Under the pieces are notes generated by a model, which saw only the letters and a program-made list of their open reading frames with translations, was not told where the DNA came from and ran no database searches. Below are positions 15,702-23,773 of a stretch of DNA of 64,000 nt, piece by piece. Each line of letters begins with the position of its first letter. The stretch's first letter is position 1. This DNA comes from Streptomyces sporangiiformans (GTDB lineage Bacteria; Actinomycetota; Actinomycetes; Streptomycetales; Streptomycetaceae): contig NZ_VCHX02000123.1 in assembly GCF_005768555.2 (NCBI RefSeq), positions 19,444 through 83,443 on the forward strand, in the 5' to 3' direction. The position numbers and the translations under genes are program-made.

Positions 15702-17843
15702 ATGAACAGAGCTCAATGGATGCGCGCCGAGCTCGAGGGGCGCGCACTCCCGTCCGGACGGCCGCTCCAACTGGCTCTGCACATCGACGGCGTACGGCTG
15801 TCCAGCTTCCCGCTCCACCACAGCCGTACGAGGCGGCGGGTCCGTGAGCGTGTACCTCGGCGGGTGCGCGCCCCGGTGCCGGCCCCTCTGGATGATCCGT
15901 GGGTCTGTGTCGAGGAAGTCCCCGGGCAGCTGGGACTGTTCGCGCCGTGGCCGCGGTCCTTCACGCGCGAGCACGGGCGCCGGCTCCGCGGCCGACGACA
16001 CATCGCGGGTCTGCCGCGCCTTCTGGCAGTCCTTCAGGAGATGGCCGCCGAGCGTGGGGTGGGCGAGACCTGGATGTTCCACACCGGTGACTGCGCCCGG
16101 CTCGCGCTCGCCTCACGGCCGCCGGACGAAGATCTGGTGCGGCCCGAGGCGCTGGTGGACCTGCCGCAGATGCGTCCCACGCTGCTCGAAGCCCTGGACC
16201 GGGCCGGCCTGCTGGCGCGGTGGCGGCCGCGGCTCGTACCGTCCTGGATGTCGCGGGGGCCCGGCAGTTGCCGGGAGTGCCTGGCCTGGACGAACGAGCG
16301 GGAACAGCGCTGCGCACTCTGTCTCAGCTGGGGCATGGACCGCTCTCCCAGGCCGTGTCATCGCTGCGGGCGCGTTCTGCCACTGCGTGACGACCACTGC
16401 CGCCGGTGCGTCCTCTTCCTCTCCGAGACCCAGTACGACCTCGACGGCGTCGCTCTGGCCGGTGGCGACCAGCTATGGTTCGGCGGGCCGTTCGCACCCC
16501 ACCTGCGGGTCGACCACGACCGGGCCGGCGAGCCGGACGGCCTCTACGGCTGGCGCCGTCTGCAGGCCAAACGCCGCGCTGCCATCCAGACTTCGCGCGC
16601 CGCCCGCCTCGTCTCCCCGCATCTCGCGCTGCCCGGCCAGTTGGACCTGTTCCCTCTCGCGCGCGACTGGTCCCGTGTCGACGACCGGCGTCTTCCGGCG
16701 CTGACTCCCTCGGCCCAGGAGGTCCTGGACGGCTTCGTCGCCCACATCCGCGAGCGCGGCTGGAGGCGGCGGGCCCTCAGTACGAGCATCCGCACCCTGC
16801 GGGTCCTGGTCGCCCACCTGGGCGCCGAAGCACCCCTGCGGGAAGAGGACGTCCGCCTCCTCGCCCGCCGCCACGACTTCAACGGCGCCCGGGTCGTCAA
16901 CTACCTGCGGGTGACGGGCCGGCTCCTCCCTGACCGCCGCTCCGATGCCGCCTCGGCCCGCGCCCGTCGCCTCGCCGACACAGCCCCGCAGCCGTTCCGC
17001 GCCGCGGTCCACCGGTGGATCGATGTCCTCTCCGGCCAGGCCACCCGGCCCAGCGTGCCGCTGGCCCCGACGACGGTCTGCGCCTACGTACGCCGCGTCT
17101 CGCCGTGTCTTCGCGCCTGGTACGAGGCCGGCATCGGCGATCTGCGCGCCGTAACGGGTGAGCACGTCCGGGAGGCACTGAAGGCGTTGAAGGGCGAGGA
17201 GGCCAAGGCCCTTGCCACGCCGCTGCGTTCGCTCTTTCGCGCGCTCAAACGCGAGAAGCTGATCTTCAGGGATCCCACCCGCTCCATCGTTCTGTCCGGC
17301 ATCCGGAAGCTGCCCGTCCCACTGCCCGACGACCACCTCCACGGCGTCCTCGACCAGCTTCCCGGGACGCGCAACCAGCTCAGCTTCGTGCTGGCCGCCG
17401 TCCACGCCCTGAGCACCCACGACCAGCGCGGACTGCTGCTCGACGATGTGGACCGCAGCCAGGGCCGCCTCACCGTCCGCCGCCCCGGACGGCTCCACCA
17501 CACCGTCTACCTGGACGACGTCACCTTCCGCCTCCTCACCCGCTGGCTGACCGAACGTCACCGGAGATGGCCTACCACCACCAACCCCCACCTGCTGGTC
17601 ACCGCACTGACCGCCACGGACGACTCCCACCCCCAGGTCAACCCACAGGCCATCACCAAGGCTCTGCGCCGTCTCGGCCTGCAGATCACCCGCCTGCGCG
17701 TGGACCGCATCCTCGACGAAGCGAAACACACCCGGGATCCACTCCATCTCATCCGGCTCTTCGGACTGTCCCCCATCACGGCCATGAAATACCTCCGAGC
17801 GGCCCACCCCGCGGGCACACGCCCCGATCCCATCTCGGAATGA
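15702..17843 (+). CDS. large zinc-ribbon protein with a degenerate tyrosine-recombinase domain
   Basis: 713 residues from ATG 15702. A basic N-terminal region (to about 185) is followed by four CxxC pairs at about 190-245 (CREC, CALC, CHRC, CRRC). A core-binding-like helical domain lies at about 345-520, and a recombinase-like catalytic domain at about 540-705. In that domain the expected first Arg is replaced (ALSTHDQRGLLLDDVD), His of the HxxR box is Thr (ITRLR keeps its Arg), and the second His is Leu (LFGLSPITAMKYL keeps the Tyr near 697). It is probably catalytically weak or structural. The size and layout recall TnpB of Tn554-type transposons. An upstream in-frame ATG at 15651 lies inside the IS and is rejected. 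Confidence 0.7.
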   Translation: MNRAQWMRAELEGRALPSGRPLQLALHIDGVRLSSFPLHHSRTRRRVRERVPRRVRAPVPAPLDDPWVCVEEVPGQLGLFAPWPRSFTREHGRRLRGRRHIAGLPRLLAVLQEMAAERGVGETWMFHTGDCARLALASRPPDEDLVRPEALVDLPQMRPTLLEALDRAGLLARWRPRLVPSWMSRGPGSCRECLAWTNEREQRCALCLSWGMDRSPRPCHRCGRVLPLRDDHCRRCVLFLSETQYDLDGVALAGGDQLWFGGPFAPHLRVDHDRAGEPDGLYGWRRLQAKRRAAIQTSRAARLVSPHLALPGQLDLFPLARDWSRVDDRRLPALTPSAQEVLDGFVAHIRERGWRRRALSTSIRTLRVLVAHLGAEAPLREEDVRLLARRHDFNGARVVNYLRVTGRLLPDRRSDAASARARRLADTAPQPFRAAVHRWIDVLSGQATRPSVPLAPTTVCAYVRRVSPCLRAWYEAGIGDLRAVTGEHVREALKALKGEEAKALATPLRSLFRALKREKLIFRDPTRSIVLSGIRKLPVPLPDDHLHGVLDQLPGTRNQLSFVLAAVHALSTHDQRGLLLDDVDRSQGRLTVRRPGRLHHTVYLDDVTFRLLTRWLTERHRRWPTTTNPHLLVTALTATDDSHPQVNPQAITKALRRLGLQITRLRVDRILDEAKHTRDPLHLIRLFGLSPITAMKYLRAAHPAGTRPDPISE

Positions 17844-18279
17844 CCCACCCGCCCTCACCAACAGCGCCCGAGCTGCCCGCCGACCGCACGTCCCTTGGCG
17901 GCTCAGCTAGTTGTCCGTGATCGCGGACGGTCCGATGATCAGCGACCTCGCAACGACTCTGCTGTCAGGTGCTCGGCGCAGGGCGCGCTCCGGTGCGCCC
18001 CGTACCACAGGCCGAGCGGGCGATCTTCCTGTTCGCCGTCCGACAGGCCCGGCAGAACCGGCAACGGGTGCCATCCGCACGGCAAGGTGGCAGGTGTCCG
18101 CCGCAGACTCAGTCCGCGTCTTCGAGCCCGGTCCGTGCACGCGGATCCGGGGGCGGGACTCCGAACGGCCCGCTGTGCGCGGGTCCGTGTTCCCCTCCCG
18201 CGCGTCCCGGGACGCACGACCTCAGGAGCACACCTTGTCTCTGCTGTTCCCCTCACCCTCCCGCAGGACCACCGTGCGG
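17844..18279. other. 436-bp gap after the recombinase locus
   Basis: No convincing gene. Frames are open by chance on both strands because of high GC. The start of this stretch would be the expected right boundary of the recombinase-borne element, but no repeat of the left side was seen. A short palindrome, gtccgtgatcgcggac, is at 17910-17925. Confidence 0.4.
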
Positions 18280-18498
18280 ATGGGCCGGAGGATAAGGAAC
18301 AAGCTCACCGGCGCCTACCGCCAGCGCTTCATCCTGACATCAGGCAGGTTCGCAATGATCGACGACGGGCTCGGCTTCCAACTCGTGCCCTGGACTGCAG
18401 CCCTCGAGGGGAAGCTGGGCCAGCATGTCTCCGGTGTCGCCCGGGGCGACGGCGGTGTCGATTGGGGTTTCAGCCGGAAGCGGGGACTGAGCCGATAG
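18280..18498 (+). pseudogene. C-terminal fragment of a DUF3363/VirD2-like relaxase
   Basis: 72 codons from an in-frame ATG to a stop. The sequence GAYRQRFILTSGRFAMIDDG, then LGFQLVPW, LGQHVSGVARG and VDWGFSRKRGL, is the conserved end of DUF3363 proteins. These are relaxase/mobilization nucleases of proteobacterial conjugative elements, where this segment closes a protein of 600 residues or more. The catalytic N-terminal part is absent. Its presence in a streptomycete-type sequence, just before a lower-GC gene, points to transfer from another phylum. Confidence 0.7.
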
Positions 18499-18544
18499 CC
18501 AATGTCCGGTGTTGGCCCATACCAGTCGTTGGCGCTTCACGCTG

Positions 18545-18582
18545 GCAAGGGTCTGCTACTGGGCCCCGCAGCAGACCCTTGC
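18545..18582. terminator. 13-bp perfect stem hairpin
   Basis: gcaagggtctgct (18545-18557) pairs perfectly with agcagacccttgc (18570-18582) around a 12-base loop. It lies 47 bp after the relaxase-fragment stop. It could be the terminator of that foreign gene or an element end. No U-tract follows. Confidence 0.45.
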
Positions 18583-18852
18583 GAACCGCGCCGTTAATCA
18601 CAAGGCGGGTCAGCGCGCTGAGGATCTCAAGAGAGTCGCTACTACGCTCGTCTTGCTTGCCTACAGCGAACTAGCGCGACACTTCGATCTCTCTAGAAGA
18701 GCATGCGATCCGCCGTTGTATGAAGACCGCGTGATGCGGCAGCCGCACATCGCATACTTTGGCTGTACTCTCGCCTTACAGCCAAAGCATTCTCCACTTC
18801 TGCCGACGCTGGCGCGTCACTTCACGCGCATCATTCTGCCCGTCGGGACGTA
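18583..18852. other. lower-GC gap downstream of the amidohydrolase
   Basis: Base composition is visibly more AT-rich than elsewhere. It holds a hairpin with an 11-bp perfect stem at 18757-18787 (ctttggctgta and tacagccaaag), which may terminate the minus-strand amidohydrolase. No gene is recognisable. Confidence 0.4.
18757..18787 (-). terminator. 11-bp stem hairpin behind the amidohydrolase gene
   Basis: ctttggctgta at 18757-18767 pairs with tacagccaaag at 18777-18787, with a 9-base loop, 66 bp past the minus-strand stop at 18853. There is no clear U-tract. Confidence 0.4.
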
Positions 18853-19980
18853 TCAGACTTTAATTGCGAACAGTTTTTCCGCATTTCGGAACGCAATTTT
18901 TTCCTTGGCTTCGCGCGGCAAAGCGACTCCCCGGAACCAGTCGGTTTGAGTTTTAATATTTGCAAACGGGTAGTCGGTTGCAAACATCACTCGATCCACA
19001 CTTATGTGCTTCAGTAGGAGATCGAGCAGTTCAGTCTGGGGGAATGCGCTGGTTGTGAACCAGAAATTGTCATGGAAATACTGCTCGAACGGCTTGTCCA
19101 GGCTCTTCTTGGTCACTTCGCTCATCTTCTCCACGACGCGTTCGTAGAAGAACGGAAGGCCCTCTCCCATGTGGCCGATGATAATCTGGAGCTTCGGATA
19201 CCTGTCGAATACTCCTGAGGTGATCATTCGGAGGCACTGAGTAACGACTTCCTGGTGCCATCCATATGCGGAGATGCTGAGAACCTGGTCCTGGAACTCT
19301 TTCTGATATTCCGGCCGCATATTGCTGTAGTAGATTTCGAAAACCTCGTCAGGCGGCAGGCCCGGATGGATGTATATCGGCACATCAAGGGCTTCGGCGC
19401 GCGCCAGCAGGGGCTCAAAGTCGGGATGGTCGAGAAATTTCTTCCCGATGATTCCATTGGTCAAGCATCCCAGGAAACCATCTTCCCGAACTGTGCGTTC
19501 CAGTTCGTCTGCCGAGGCCACCGGATTCTGCAGAGGCAAGGTTGCAAATGCCTTAAACCGCCCCGGATAGGTGGCCATCGGTCCATCGACGAGCAGCTTG
19601 TTGAGACGATACGCAAAATCGATGCCCTTCTGACCTTTGACATTCTGCACACCTGGCGTATGTGCGGAGAGGATTTGAACGTTGAGCCCCGCCTCATCCA
19701 TTGCTCCGATGCGGCGCGGGCCGAGCTCGGCAAGACCAGTATCCTCGAGGAACAGCCTGTCGTTCAGCACCATCAACTCATGGGTGGAAAAGGTCTCTTC
19801 CGTGCCGATGAAGGGCAGGTCCTGGTCTCGCAGTGAAAAATCCGTAGTCTCGTTCGCTGCCGCGCGGGAGGCAATGGCATGCGTGGACAAGCCGGCACCA
19901 ATGCCAAGTGCTGCCGTGCCGGCTAGAAAGCCGCGGCGTCCCGTCGTGAGGTGCTTCAGAGGGTTTGCGTTGGACTTCAT
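18853..19980 (-). CDS. Tat-exported amidohydrolase-superfamily protein (Amidohydro_2), foreign base composition
   Basis: 375 residues. The N-terminus carries a twin-arginine signal, TTGRRGFLAGTAALGIGAG (Arg15-Arg16), so export folded across the membrane is predicted. The body is an Amidohydro_2 barrel like ACMSD and 2,3-dihydroxybenzoate or gamma-resorcylate decarboxylases: His in IYIHPGLPPDEVF, His in IIIGHMGEGLPFFYERV, Asp in FATDYPF. Related decarboxylases begin with an EEHF metal motif; here it reads EETF, so one metal ligand may be missing. GC content and codon use are clearly lower than the surroundings. Together with the adjacent relaxase tail this suggests acquisition from a proteobacterium. 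The substrate is unknown. Confidence 0.78.
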   Translation of the reverse strand: MKSNANPLKHLTTGRRGFLAGTAALGIGAGLSTHAIASRAAANETTDFSLRDQDLPFIGTEETFSTHELMVLNDRLFLEDTGLAELGPRRIGAMDEAGLNVQILSAHTPGVQNVKGQKGIDFAYRLNKLLVDGPMATYPGRFKAFATLPLQNPVASADELERTVREDGFLGCLTNGIIGKKFLDHPDFEPLLARAEALDVPIYIHPGLPPDEVFEIYYSNMRPEYQKEFQDQVLSISAYGWHQEVVTQCLRMITSGVFDRYPKLQIIIGHMGEGLPFFYERVVEKMSEVTKKSLDKPFEQYFHDNFWFTTSAFPQTELLDLLLKHISVDRVMFATDYPFANIKTQTDWFRGVALPREAKEKIAFRNAEKLFAIKV

Positions 19981-20047
19981 GTCAGTTTCCCCTCAGGTAT
20001 TTGTGTGGTGCGGTATCCGTGCGGCATCCGTCTGCAAGACACGACGG

Positions 20048-20340
20048 GTTACCTCGCTTATCTGGATGCCTACTTCCTACTAAGCGAACCTGAGACGAAC
20101 GTTAATACGGCCGCTCAGCCCGGTTGGCCGAACCAGGTGCCCAGCGCACGCACCAGCGTGGTGGCGTCGAGGTCCTGCCCGGTAGGCAAGGCCCAGGCGA
20201 CACAGCCGTCGGGCCGGATCAGCAAGGCTTCGACGTCCACCCGGTCCGTGCGGGCGGTGACGGTGTTGATCCGTCCGGTCCACGCGGCCGCGGCGTCGCG
20301 GACCTCCGCGCGGTCGACGAGGTCCAGCAGGAGTCCGCAG
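20048..20340 (-). pseudogene. duplicate 3' end of an FAD-dependent monooxygenase gene (repeat copy A)
   Basis: The minus strand encodes the tail of a PheA/TfdB-type monooxygenase ending RPDGCVAWALPTGQDLDATTLVRALGTWFGQP, with the stop at 20115-20117. The same DNA, with about 65 bp beyond the stop, recurs at 25943-26223. Copy A has 13 bp (near 20262) that copy B lacks, and keeps the sensible frame. At about 20325-20340 it joins an IS110-type transposase fragment. This is the remnant left after an insertion or recombination at a second site. Confidence 0.75.
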
Positions 20341-20765
20341 CCAGGTCCAGGCGACGCAAGGTGAGAAACCGCAGGTCGACCGCAATGTCGTCGCCGCGGT
20401 GAACCGGCTGAAGGTCACATCGCATGCGCGCCTGATCCGCAATGACGAAGGCATGCTTCGCGTCCGTCTTCCCATCGCCCCGGTAGGATCCGGAGGCGTG
20501 ATGGACGGTGCTGCCGGGGATGTAGAGGACCTTTTGCCCGTGGTCGGTCAGCAGCGCGATCATCAGGGCAGCCCAGTCGGCGTTGAGGTCGATCGCCCAC
20601 GTCACCGGCTCACCGCCGCTCAACTCCAGCACATCGCTGATCAGTTTGAGCAATGCATTCTCGTCGTTGACCAGGCTGCGACAGCTCCCGCGTGCCGTCA
20701 GCACCGAGCACCACGCAGTGGTGCTCGGCCTTGCCTGCGTCCATACCAGCCCAGAGTTGGGGCAC
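20341..20765 (-). pseudogene. IS110-family transposase, N-terminal fragment
   Basis: Reading from GTG 20765 on the minus strand: VPQLWAGMDAGKAEHHCVVL holds the first Asp of the RuvC-like DEDD site. After a frameshift near 20685 it continues LVNDENALLKLISDVLELSGG, then VTWAIDLN, GQKVLYIPGSTVHHASGSYRGDGKTDAKHAFVIADQAR. These are hallmarks of IS110-family transposases (IS116/IS900 group). The C-terminal transposase_20 domain is missing, cut by the junction with the monooxygenase fragment. It is inactive. Confidence 0.8.
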
Positions 20766-20959
20766 GGCCGCCTCCGAAGTCGTTCCTCTATCTGTCGCAG
20801 GACGACCTCGCCAGCGTGTCCTTACCAAACGATCTTTGCCGTGCATCCCAATGAGTCGCCGGGTCGTCGCGGGATGCCGGGCGGCCAATCGTTTGAAGCC
20901 ACCACTGGGCTGGAGACACGCAGCCACACCCAGCATCCCTGGGCCTTCCGATCCTACGA

Positions 20960-21301
20960 GTGACCGGAATCAGCCCCAGGAACAACGTAAGGAGACACGA
21001 CCCTCACCGCGGCCGGTACTTCAAGCCCCAGCGCCTACACGCAGACAAAGCCTACGACCGCGCCGACCTGCGCAGATGGCTCCGATGGAAACGTATCGGA
21101 GTTCGCATCGCCCGGAAAGGCATCGAATCCAGCGAGCGATTAGGGCGTCGGAGGTGGGTGATCGAGCGCACGATGTCATGGCTGTCCGGTTACCGCAGAC
21201 TCAGTCCCCGCTACGAGCGCCAGCCCCGCAACTACCTGGCATTTCTCGGACTTGCCGCCGCCCTCTGCTGCTACAAGCGCCTCGTCCGCCTCACCACGTA
21301 G
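20960..21301 (+). pseudogene. IS5-family transposase, C-terminal fragment
   Basis: The frame ending at 21301 encodes LHADKAYDRADLRRWL with the second catalytic Asp, then RRWVIERTMSWLSGYRRLSPRYER with the catalytic Glu and the usual hydrophobic end (FLGLAAALCCYKRL). The first half of the DDE domain is absent. It belongs to a different IS5 subgroup from the elements at 10.3 and 14.8 kb. It separates the IS110 fragment from the two-component genes. Confidence 0.8.
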
Positions 21302-21429
21302 GACACGATCTTAGGCATCCGTAAGAGCACGGCCCGCGGGCACCACAGCGGCGACGCTCTAATCCTGGCCTCAGGTTGATCGGGGACAATGAGCGGCAAA
21401 AGCATCGACTGGAGGGGGGGCGGGCCGGC

Positions 21430-22122
21430 GTGCGGATCATGATCGCGGATGACGAGGCGGCCATCCGTGAGTCGCTGGAGCGGGTGCTCCAGGTCGAGGG
21501 TTACGACACCAGCACCGTCGCCAACGGTTTCGCCGTGCTCGACGGGGTCGGTGGGGCCAGCGGTGACACGCTGGATCTGCTGATCCTCGACGTGATGATG
21601 CCCCGCCTCGGCGGGTTGGAGACCTGCCGGCGGTTGCGGGCCGCGGGCCGGGATCTGCCGGTGCTGATGCTGACCGCCCGTGACCAGGTCTCCGACCGGG
21701 TCGCGGGGCTGGACGCGGGCGCCGACGACTACCTGCCCAAGCCGTTCGCCACCGAGGAGTTGCTGGCCCGGGTGCGGGCCCTGCTGCGCCGGCGCACGAC
21801 GACCGACGAGGAGTCGCAGATCCTGTCGTTCGCCGACGTCCGGCTCGATCCCGACAGGTTCGAGGCGTGGCGGGGCGCGCGGCCGCTGCGCCTGACCCGG
21901 ACCGAGTTCTCCCTCCTGCAGGTCCTCGTGTGCAACGCGACCCGGGTCGTGACCCGCGACGCGCTGTTCGGGGCGATCTGGGGCTTCGGCATGAGTTCCA
22001 CCGCCAACAACCTCCAGGTATACGTGAGCTACCTGCGCCGCAAGATGGAGGCCGAGGGTGAGCCGCGATTGATCTACACGCTGCGCGGCCTGGGATACAC
22101 GTTGCGGGAGACTCCTCCGTGA
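21430..22122 (+). CDS. OmpR/PhoB-type response regulator
   Basis: 230 residues from GTG 21430, preceded by GGAGGGGGGG. The receiver domain (residues 1-120) has the acidic pocket in IADDEAA, phospho-acceptor Asp54 in LILDVMMPRLGG, Thr in MLTARD and Lys in YLPKPFA. The winged helix (130-225) ends VYVSYLRRKMEAEGEP, then IYTLRGLGYTLR. Its stop overlaps the GTG of the kinase gene, so the pair is translated together. It is convergent with an MMPL exporter gene, which may be a target, but no operator was recognised. Confidence 0.9.
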   Translation: MRIMIADDEAAIRESLERVLQVEGYDTSTVANGFAVLDGVGGASGDTLDLLILDVMMPRLGGLETCRRLRAAGRDLPVLMLTARDQVSDRVAGLDAGADDYLPKPFATEELLARVRALLRRRTTTDEESQILSFADVRLDPDRFEAWRGARPLRLTRTEFSLLQVLVCNATRVVTRDALFGAIWGFGMSSTANNLQVYVSYLRRKMEAEGEPRLIYTLRGLGYTLRETPP

Positions 22123-23555
22123 GCAGGCCCGCCGGCCGGGAACCGCGCCGGCTGACCCGATGGTGGCGCCGGCGGTCCCTGCGGGCCAGGCTGACGGTGA
22201 TCGCGGCGACGGCCATCGCGGTCAGCGTGTTCGTGGCCTTCCAGGTGGCCAGCGAGCTACTGGACTGGGAGCTGCAGGACACCGCCGAGAATCAGCTGCG
22301 CGCCGACTCCCGTGTCCTGGCGACGAACGCGGAGCGCGCCGGTCTGGCGCAGGTCCAGCTACCGCCGTATCCCGGATCCGGTCGGCTGGTGCGGGTCATC
22401 CTGCCCGACGGCTCGATCCGGACGCCGGCCGGCCAACCCGCGCTGCCCCCGGTCAGCGAGGACGCCGGGCGCGTGGCGCAGGGCGCGTCGGCCGACCTGA
22501 TGGAGTCGAACGACAGCGACGAGGACGGCTACATCATCTACACGCTGCGGGCGGGCGACGGCGCGGTCCAGGTGGCCCGCGTCGTCGACGACAGCCCGAT
22601 CAACCGGTTCGGGTTGGGCATGCTGGTGATCGGGCTGCTCTGCGTGGTCGGCGGCGCCCTTGTCGGGCGGACCGTGGCACGGACCGGGCTGGCACCGATC
22701 GACCGGCTGACCGCCGCCGCGGTACGTGTCGCGCACACCCGGGATCTCCACGCCGACATCCCGGATGAGGGCGGTGGGGAGATCCGGCGGCTGATCCAGT
22801 CGATCAACGACATGCTCGCCGCGCTCCGCGACTCCCGGCGGGCCCAGCGGCTGCTCGCCGAGGACGCCGCCCACGAGCTCAAGACCCCGCTCACCAGCCT
22901 GCGCCTCAACGCCGAGCTGCTGATCCGGCTCGATCAGCGCGGCACCCTGGACAGCGCACTGCCGGCGGAGAGCCGGACCCGGCTGCTCAACGATCTCGGC
23001 GCCCAGGTGGCCGAGTTGAGCACCCTTGCCGCCGAGCTGACCGACCTGGCGCGCGGTGACGTCAGCGACGAGAGCACCGAGGTGCTCGACCTCGCCGACG
23101 TGGTGGTGGCCGCCGCGACCCGGGCGGGTTCTCGCGTGCCCGACATCGAGGTCGCGCTCGACGTGACCTCTGTGTGGGTGAGCGGGCGTCCCGCTGCGCT
23201 CGAGCGGGCGGTGCTCAACCTCATCGACAACGCCGGCAAGTGGTCCCCCGCGGACCAGCCGGTCCAGGTCCGGCTCCGTGCCGAGGGCGCGTCGGCGGTG
23301 CTCGAGGTCGACGACGCCGGGCCGGGTATCGACGCCGCCGACGTACCGCGGGTGTTCGACCGGTTCTACCGTGCCGACAGCGCCCGGGCGTTGCCGGGAT
23401 CCGGTCTGGGGCTGTCGATCGTGCAGCGGGTCGTCGACGCCCACGGCGGCCGGGCTGCCGTCGCCCGCTCCGCGCGCGGTGGCGCGCTGCTTCGGGTCGA
23501 CCTTCCGGCTGCGGCCCCGCCCGCCCCGATCGCGCGGCTCACCGCCGGGGGATGA
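22119..23555 (+). CDS. sensor histidine kinase
   Basis: 478 residues. TM1 is at about residues 25-50 (LTVIAATAIAVSVFVAFQVA), followed by an extracytoplasmic sensor of about 110 residues. TM2 is at about 165-190 (LGMLVIGLLCVVGGALVG), then HAMP. The H-box AAHELKTPLTSLRLN carries the phosphorylated His near 251. The ATPase has N-box LIDNAGKW, G1 DAGPGID, F-box FDRFYRAD and G2 GSGLGLSIV. All catalytic boxes are intact. The stimulus is unknown. It overlaps the response-regulator stop by GTGA. Confidence 0.9.
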   Translation: MSRPAGREPRRLTRWWRRRSLRARLTVIAATAIAVSVFVAFQVASELLDWELQDTAENQLRADSRVLATNAERAGLAQVQLPPYPGSGRLVRVILPDGSIRTPAGQPALPPVSEDAGRVAQGASADLMESNDSDEDGYIIYTLRAGDGAVQVARVVDDSPINRFGLGMLVIGLLCVVGGALVGRTVARTGLAPIDRLTAAAVRVAHTRDLHADIPDEGGGEIRRLIQSINDMLAALRDSRRAQRLLAEDAAHELKTPLTSLRLNAELLIRLDQRGTLDSALPAESRTRLLNDLGAQVAELSTLAAELTDLARGDVSDESTEVLDLADVVVAAATRAGSRVPDIEVALDVTSVWVSGRPAALERAVLNLIDNAGKWSPADQPVQVRLRAEGASAVLEVDDAGPGIDAADVPRVFDRFYRADSARALPGSGLGLSIVQRVVDAHGGRAAVARSARGGALLRVDLPAAAPPAPIARLTAGG

Positions 23556-23718
23556 CACCGCGGTGCGCTGACCCGCCCCGGCGGCGCGGCGCGGGACAAG
23601 GGACGGCGGCCCTCGGGCATGGCCCCGCGCGGCTCACCGTCGGGGCAGGACACGGTGCGCCGACCCCAGCCCCGGCCGCACGGCGCAGGACCAAAGGGCG
23701 GCGGCCGTCGGGCCCATG

Positions 23719-23754
23719 AAAAAATCCGGAACGGGCCTGGGGCCCGTCCCGGAT
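23719..23754 (-). terminator. intrinsic terminator between convergent genes
   Basis: atccggaacgggcc (23724-23737) pairs with ggcccgtcccggat (23741-23754), one mismatch, 3-base loop. On the minus strand it is followed by a T tract (23719-23724), so it fits a Rho-independent terminator for the MMPL gene. It may also stop transcription from the kinase side. Confidence 0.75.
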
Positions 23755-23773
23755 CTCGTCCGTGCCGCCGCGC

